Assembly (NCBI GenBank): GCA_009735695.1
Contig: SRSL01000001.1
Span: 62,048-126,047, forward strand
Reading direction: 5' to 3'
Source: Christiangramia bathymodioli
GTDB taxonomy: Bacteria; Bacteroidota; Bacteroidia; Flavobacteriales; Flavobacteriaceae
Length of the DNA: 64,000 nt
This document shows positions 61,262-64,000 of this stretch, in pieces (the first letter of the stretch is position 1; the number at the start of each line of letters is the position of its first letter). A program made the translations under genes and the position numbers. A model generated the notes under the pieces. That model was not told the origin of the DNA. It was given only the letters and a program-made list of their open reading frames with translations, and did not search any database.

Positions 61262-62338
61262 TTAAAGCATATCTGAATTCTCCTTCAGCTTCTCGGTATT
61301 CTCAGCCAGCCTTAGCTCGTCTATGATCTTCTGAATATCACCATTCACGATATTGGAAAGATCATAAAGTGTAAGATTGATACGGTGATCGGTCACCCGG
61401 CCTTGTGGATAATTGTAGGTTCGGATCTTCGCACTACGATCACCACTGGACACCATGGAATTACGCTTGGCAGCATCGGCTTCCTGTTTCTTGGCCAACT
61501 CCATCTCGTATAACCTTGAACGAAGCACACGGAAGGCTTTTTCCTTATTCTTATGCTGGGATTTCTGATCCTGGCACTGAGCCACCAATCCAGTGGGTTC
61601 GTGAGTCAATCGCACCGCAGAATAGGTCGTGTTTACCGACTGTCCACCTGGTCCCGAAGAACAGAAATAATCGATACGAACATCTTTAGGATCGATCTCC
61701 ACGTCGAATTCTTCAGCTTCTGGCAAAACCATTACGGTTGCAGCTGAAGTATGAACGCGGCCCTGGGTTTCGGTTTGCGGCACTCGCTGTACTCGGTGAA
61801 CTCCCGCTTCAAATTTCATAGTTCCGTAGACCTCTTCCCCGGTCACTTCAAAGATCATTTCCTTGAATCCGCCGCTGGTTCCCTCGCTAAAATCAACGAT
61901 ATTATGCTTCCAGCCCTTGCTTTCCACATATTTGGTGTACATGCGGTACAGGTCTCCGGCAAAGATACTCGCCTCATCACCACCGGTTCCCGCGCGAATT
62001 TCCATCACCACGTTCTTGGCGTCTTCAGGATCCTTCGGGATCAACATCATCCTGATCTTCTCTTCTAATTCAGGTAATTGAGATTTCGCCTCTTCAAGCT
62101 GAAGTTTAGCCATTTCGGTCATTTCAGGATCGCTCCCGTCTGCAATGATCTCTTCGGCTTCCTTGATATTTTCGGTGAGGCTCACATATGTTTCGCGCTC
62201 ATCCATCAGGGCCTTAAGGTCCTTATATTCTTTATTTAATTCAATATATCGCTTTTGGTCTGAGATCACATCTGGCTGAATAATCAAATCGTTCACCTCA
62301 TCAAACCGTTGCTTTACGATATTAAGTTTCTCTAACAT
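61262..62338 (-). CDS. prfA: Peptide chain release factor 1
   Basis: A 358-residue RF1, which reads UAA and UAG stops. The GGQ catalytic loop is [18 protein letters not shown] (about residues 226-243), and the recognition region [14 protein letters not shown] (about 184-197) carries the PxT motif (PQT). An open frame upstream to 62563 adds 75 residues unlike RF1, so the start is placed at ATG 62338 ([18 protein letters not shown]). The neighbouring pyrF is in the same direction. Confidence 0.95.
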   Translation of the reverse strand: MLEKLNIVKQRFDEVNDLIIQPDVISDQKRYIELNKEYKDLKALMDERETYVSLTENIKEAEEIIADGSDPEMTEMAKLQLEEAKSQLPELEEKIRMMLIPKDPEDAKNVVMEIRAGTGGDEASIFAGDLYRMYTKYVESKGWKHNIVDFSEGTSGGFKEMIFEVTGEEVYGTMKFEAGVHRVQRVPQTETQGRVHTSAATVMVLPEAEEFDVEIDPKDVRIDYFCSSGPGGQSVNTTYSAVRLTHEPTGLVAQCQDQKSQHKNKEKAFRVLRSRLYEMELAKKQEADAAKRNSMVSSGDRSAKIRTYNYPQGRVTDHRINLTLYDLSNIVNGDIQKIIDELRLAENTEKLKENSDML

Positions 62339-62397
62339 ATATGTTGGCTGAATTTTGAGCAAATTTACGATAATTTGTATGAAATGTAAGAGAAAGT

Positions 62398-63096
62398 CTA
62401 AAGGCTTTCCAGGGCAGTCACAGCACGGTGATTCCGACCTATACTCGAAAATTTCACAAGACCTGCTAGCGCCATTAAATAGAAAAACCGGTCTGCGAAA
62501 TAGAACTGATGAAAGTCCAGGTAATAGGCGATAAACGAAGTAATATCTGAAAACACCAGGCATAAGGTTGCTGATGTAAAGAAAAACGAGCGTTTACTGG
62601 AATAGCGATTGGAATAGGAGATGGCAGCGATCACCATGGCGATCATCGCGAGACCGTACCCGTAAAAAAGAATCTCCATCGTCTGGTACCTAAAGGTTTC
62701 AGGAACCATATCCACTAGCATGACCAGCATGGCAAGATTCAGACTAAAACCTATTACAAAAATCATTTTCTGAAAGTTATTGGTTCTGAGCTTTTTCAAT
62801 TCAGGTATAACAACCATGATCAGCATTACATAAGCTGAAATTCTTACCAGGAATGTAAGTGCATTGAACAGATGGTATTCATAATAGAACAGCAACATAT
62901 CTGCCAGCACAAAAAGACTGAACACACTCAGCAACCTTTTCATACCAGGATTAATGATCAAAAGTAAAACCAGGAAGGCCGAGGTGGTCATCAGGCGGGC
63001 CCACCGACTATAATCCTGGTCATATTCAGTAATGACCATAAAATTCAGTAAGAGCAAAAAAAGCCCGAAAAGACCTGAAAGGAGTTTTGTAAGCAT
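62398..63096 (-). CDS. YhhN-like integral membrane protein
   Basis: A 232-residue protein with about eight hydrophobic helices. The motifs [10 protein letters not shown] (about residues 61-70), [13 protein letters not shown] (about 179-191) and [20 protein letters not shown] (about 199-218) resemble the YhhN/lysoplasmalogenase family, but I am not sure of the match. There is no close neighbour on the same strand except prfA. Confidence 0.55.
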   Translation of the reverse strand: MLTKLLSGLFGLFLLLLNFMVITEYDQDYSRWARLMTTSAFLVLLLIINPGMKRLLSVFSLFVLADMLLFYYEYHLFNALTFLVRISAYVMLIMVVIPELKKLRTNNFQKMIFVIGFSLNLAMLVMLVDMVPETFRYQTMEILFYGYGLAMIAMVIAAISYSNRYSSKRSFFFTSATLCLVFSDITSFIAYYLDFHQFYFADRFFYLMALAGLVKFSSIGRNHRAVTALESL

Positions 63097-63210
63097 GATA
63101 TTTTTGATTGGTTAGGCATACTTACGAAAAGAACGGCTATGTGGTTTTTTTACGTACAGGCTGAATTTGCTTCAAGAAGCATCCCCTATAATTTTATATA
63201 TTACAACTTC

Positions 63211-63519
63211 ATGCGAACTATCAGGAACTTCTTGCTCAAATCCAGGCTTTCCTTTCATTTTTACCGAAAGATGCTGGTTGTTATGGCCATTCTTGCCGCG
63301 CTGATTTCGATGATGGGGACACCTTTCGTGGCGGTGATGCTCATCAAAATTGTCCTGATCGGCTTATTGTTGCTCTCTTACGAATACGTGGAAAAGAGCG
63401 ATAACCTGGTTTTCTATAAGAACTTCGGGATTACCCCGATCTTTCTTTTCGTTTTTTGCGTTTTTACAGATGGCATCCTTAGTTTGATAATTTTTAAAAC
63501 AGTACGCGGCTTAATATGA
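63211..63519 (+). CDS. Hypothetical membrane protein
   Basis: A 102-residue protein from ATG 63211 (MRTIRNFLLKSRLSF). The frame is open back to ATG 63139, which would add 24 residues. It has three hydrophobic helices: about residues 20-38, 43-58 and 78-98. The final codons overlap the ABC ATPase start by 4 nt (ATGA), so this is probably its membrane partner or an operon mate. No family is recognised. Confidence 0.65.
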   Translation: MRTIRNFLLKSRLSFHFYRKMLVVMAILAALISMMGTPFVAVMLIKIVLIGLLLLSYEYVEKSDNLVFYKNFGITPIFLFVFCVFTDGILSLIIFKTVRGLI

Positions 63520-64000
63520 CCTTTGAACTGGACAATGTAGAATTGAGCTATAACGGCAAAAAGATCCTGTATGGAGTGTATGTAAAAGCCGAAAAAGGAA
63601 AGATCACAGGCATCCTGGGTTCTAACGGCTGTGGAAAGACCAGCCTCCTTCGCATCTTTTTCGGAAACCTGGATTGTACTAATAAACTGGTAAGAATAGA
63701 CGGGAAGGGAACTTTAAAAAGACTGTACAGGGAAAGAACGATCAGGTACCTACCTCAGGCCGAGTTACTTCCACAGAATATAAGCTTAAGAAATTTATTC
63801 AGCATTTATGAAACGGATTGGCAGGAATTCCTTTTGGATTTTGAAGAGTTCAGAAAATATGGCCTTCACCGAATGAAGCAACTTTCAGGTGGGGAACAAC
63901 GTCTGGTGGCTATCTGGCTCAGCCTGAAATCTCCTTCAGACCTGGTGATGCTCGATGAACCCTTCACCCACCTGGCGCCAAGATATATCGAGATCATCAA
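63516..64000 (+). CDS. ABC transporter ATPase (partial)
   Basis: The first 161 codons are visible; the gene continues beyond the window. Walker A GSNGCGKTS (about residues 35-43), Q-loop YLPQAELLP (about 79-87), signature LSGGEQRLVA (about 123-132) and the DEPFTHLAP block (about 147-155) define an ABC ATPase. The cysteine in the P-loop is a natural variant. It overlaps the small membrane protein gene by 4 nt, and the two could form a small exporter. Confidence 0.85.
   Translation, partial: MTFELDNVELSYNGKKILYGVYVKAEKGKITGILGSNGCGKTSLLRIFFGNLDCTNKLVRIDGKGTLKRLYRERTIRYLPQAELLPQNISLRNLFSIYETDWQEFLLDFEEFRKYGLHRMKQLSGGEQRLVAIWLSLKSPSDLVMLDEPFTHLAPRYIEII

Noticed and set aside
62339-62563. N-terminal extension of prfA by 75 residues
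   Set aside because: The extension is antisense to the 62398-63096 gene and unlike RF1; [10 protein letters not shown] at 62338 is the family start.
1-64000. tRNA or rRNA genes
   Set aside because: By eye I found no cloverleaf with a T-arm GTTCGA motif and no rRNA signature in the spacers; a dedicated search could still find one.

Overview
The window is chromosomal DNA from a member of the Bacteroidota, most likely a marine Flavobacteriaceae close to Gramella/Christiangramia. The evidence is the lineage-typical gene families (DUF4199, DUF6249, DUF4920, DUF4197 and Lacal_2735 proteins, a 1119-residue SecA, IcmF), candidate promoters of the Bacteroidota type with a TAnnTTTG -7 box, and many short A/T-rich spacers. 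The genus is an inference from memory. No rRNA, tRNA, CRISPR array, prophage or classical insertion sequence was seen.

Layout. 1-7424 (minus strand): a surface-polysaccharide export and modification operon, wza-wzc-wzm, a pyruvyltransferase-like gene, two methyltransferases and wzt (cut by the window edge). 7425-16376: an accessory-looking stretch in which ordinary genes (ABC-F ATPase, a methyltransferase, a LolD-like ATPase, PduO adenosyltransferase) are separated by long spacers full of heptanucleotide tandem arrays and REP-like palindromes. It also holds a free-standing four-helix-bundle (23S intervening-sequence type) gene and two uncharacterised Bacteroidota proteins. 16377-26422: DUF2795, secA, two ECF sigma/anti-sigma modules, small membrane proteins and a triple inverted-repeat element carrying a GIY-YIG nuclease. 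26551-39242: DUF2911, Ohr, MeaB, PAP2, MATE, M28 peptidase, PPK2, an NtrC-like response regulator operon with an outer-membrane barrel and MscS, and a NatAB-like ABC exporter. 39458-48624: grpE-dnaJ, YceI, an epimerase-family protein, MnmD, IlvE, a Gmad2 lipoprotein, a MazG-like protein and CrcB. 48784-58291: P-II and Amt, an MFS transporter, an esterase-like protein, Lrp and the fused mutase IcmF. 58509-64000: DUF4197, a BtuF-like protein, PyrF, RF1, two membrane proteins and a partial ABC ATPase.

Functional links. Four genes point to adenosylcobalamin use: the adenosyltransferase, MeaB, IcmF and a BtuF-like binding protein. P-II/Amt forms a nitrogen unit, GrpE/DnaJ a chaperone unit, and the Wza/Wzc/Wzm/Wzt genes a capsule or O-antigen-like export route.

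The most unusual content is non-coding. First, a family of degenerate 7-nt tandem arrays shows a strand rule: G-rich on the coding strand after stop codons, C-rich before the next start. Several arrays begin at a stop codon itself. Second, three tandem inverted-repeat units occur around 22.6-23.2 kb; the middle unit contains a GIY-YIG nuclease gene, while the outer two carry a related 45-nt filler. This looks like an autonomous element with MITE-like relatives.
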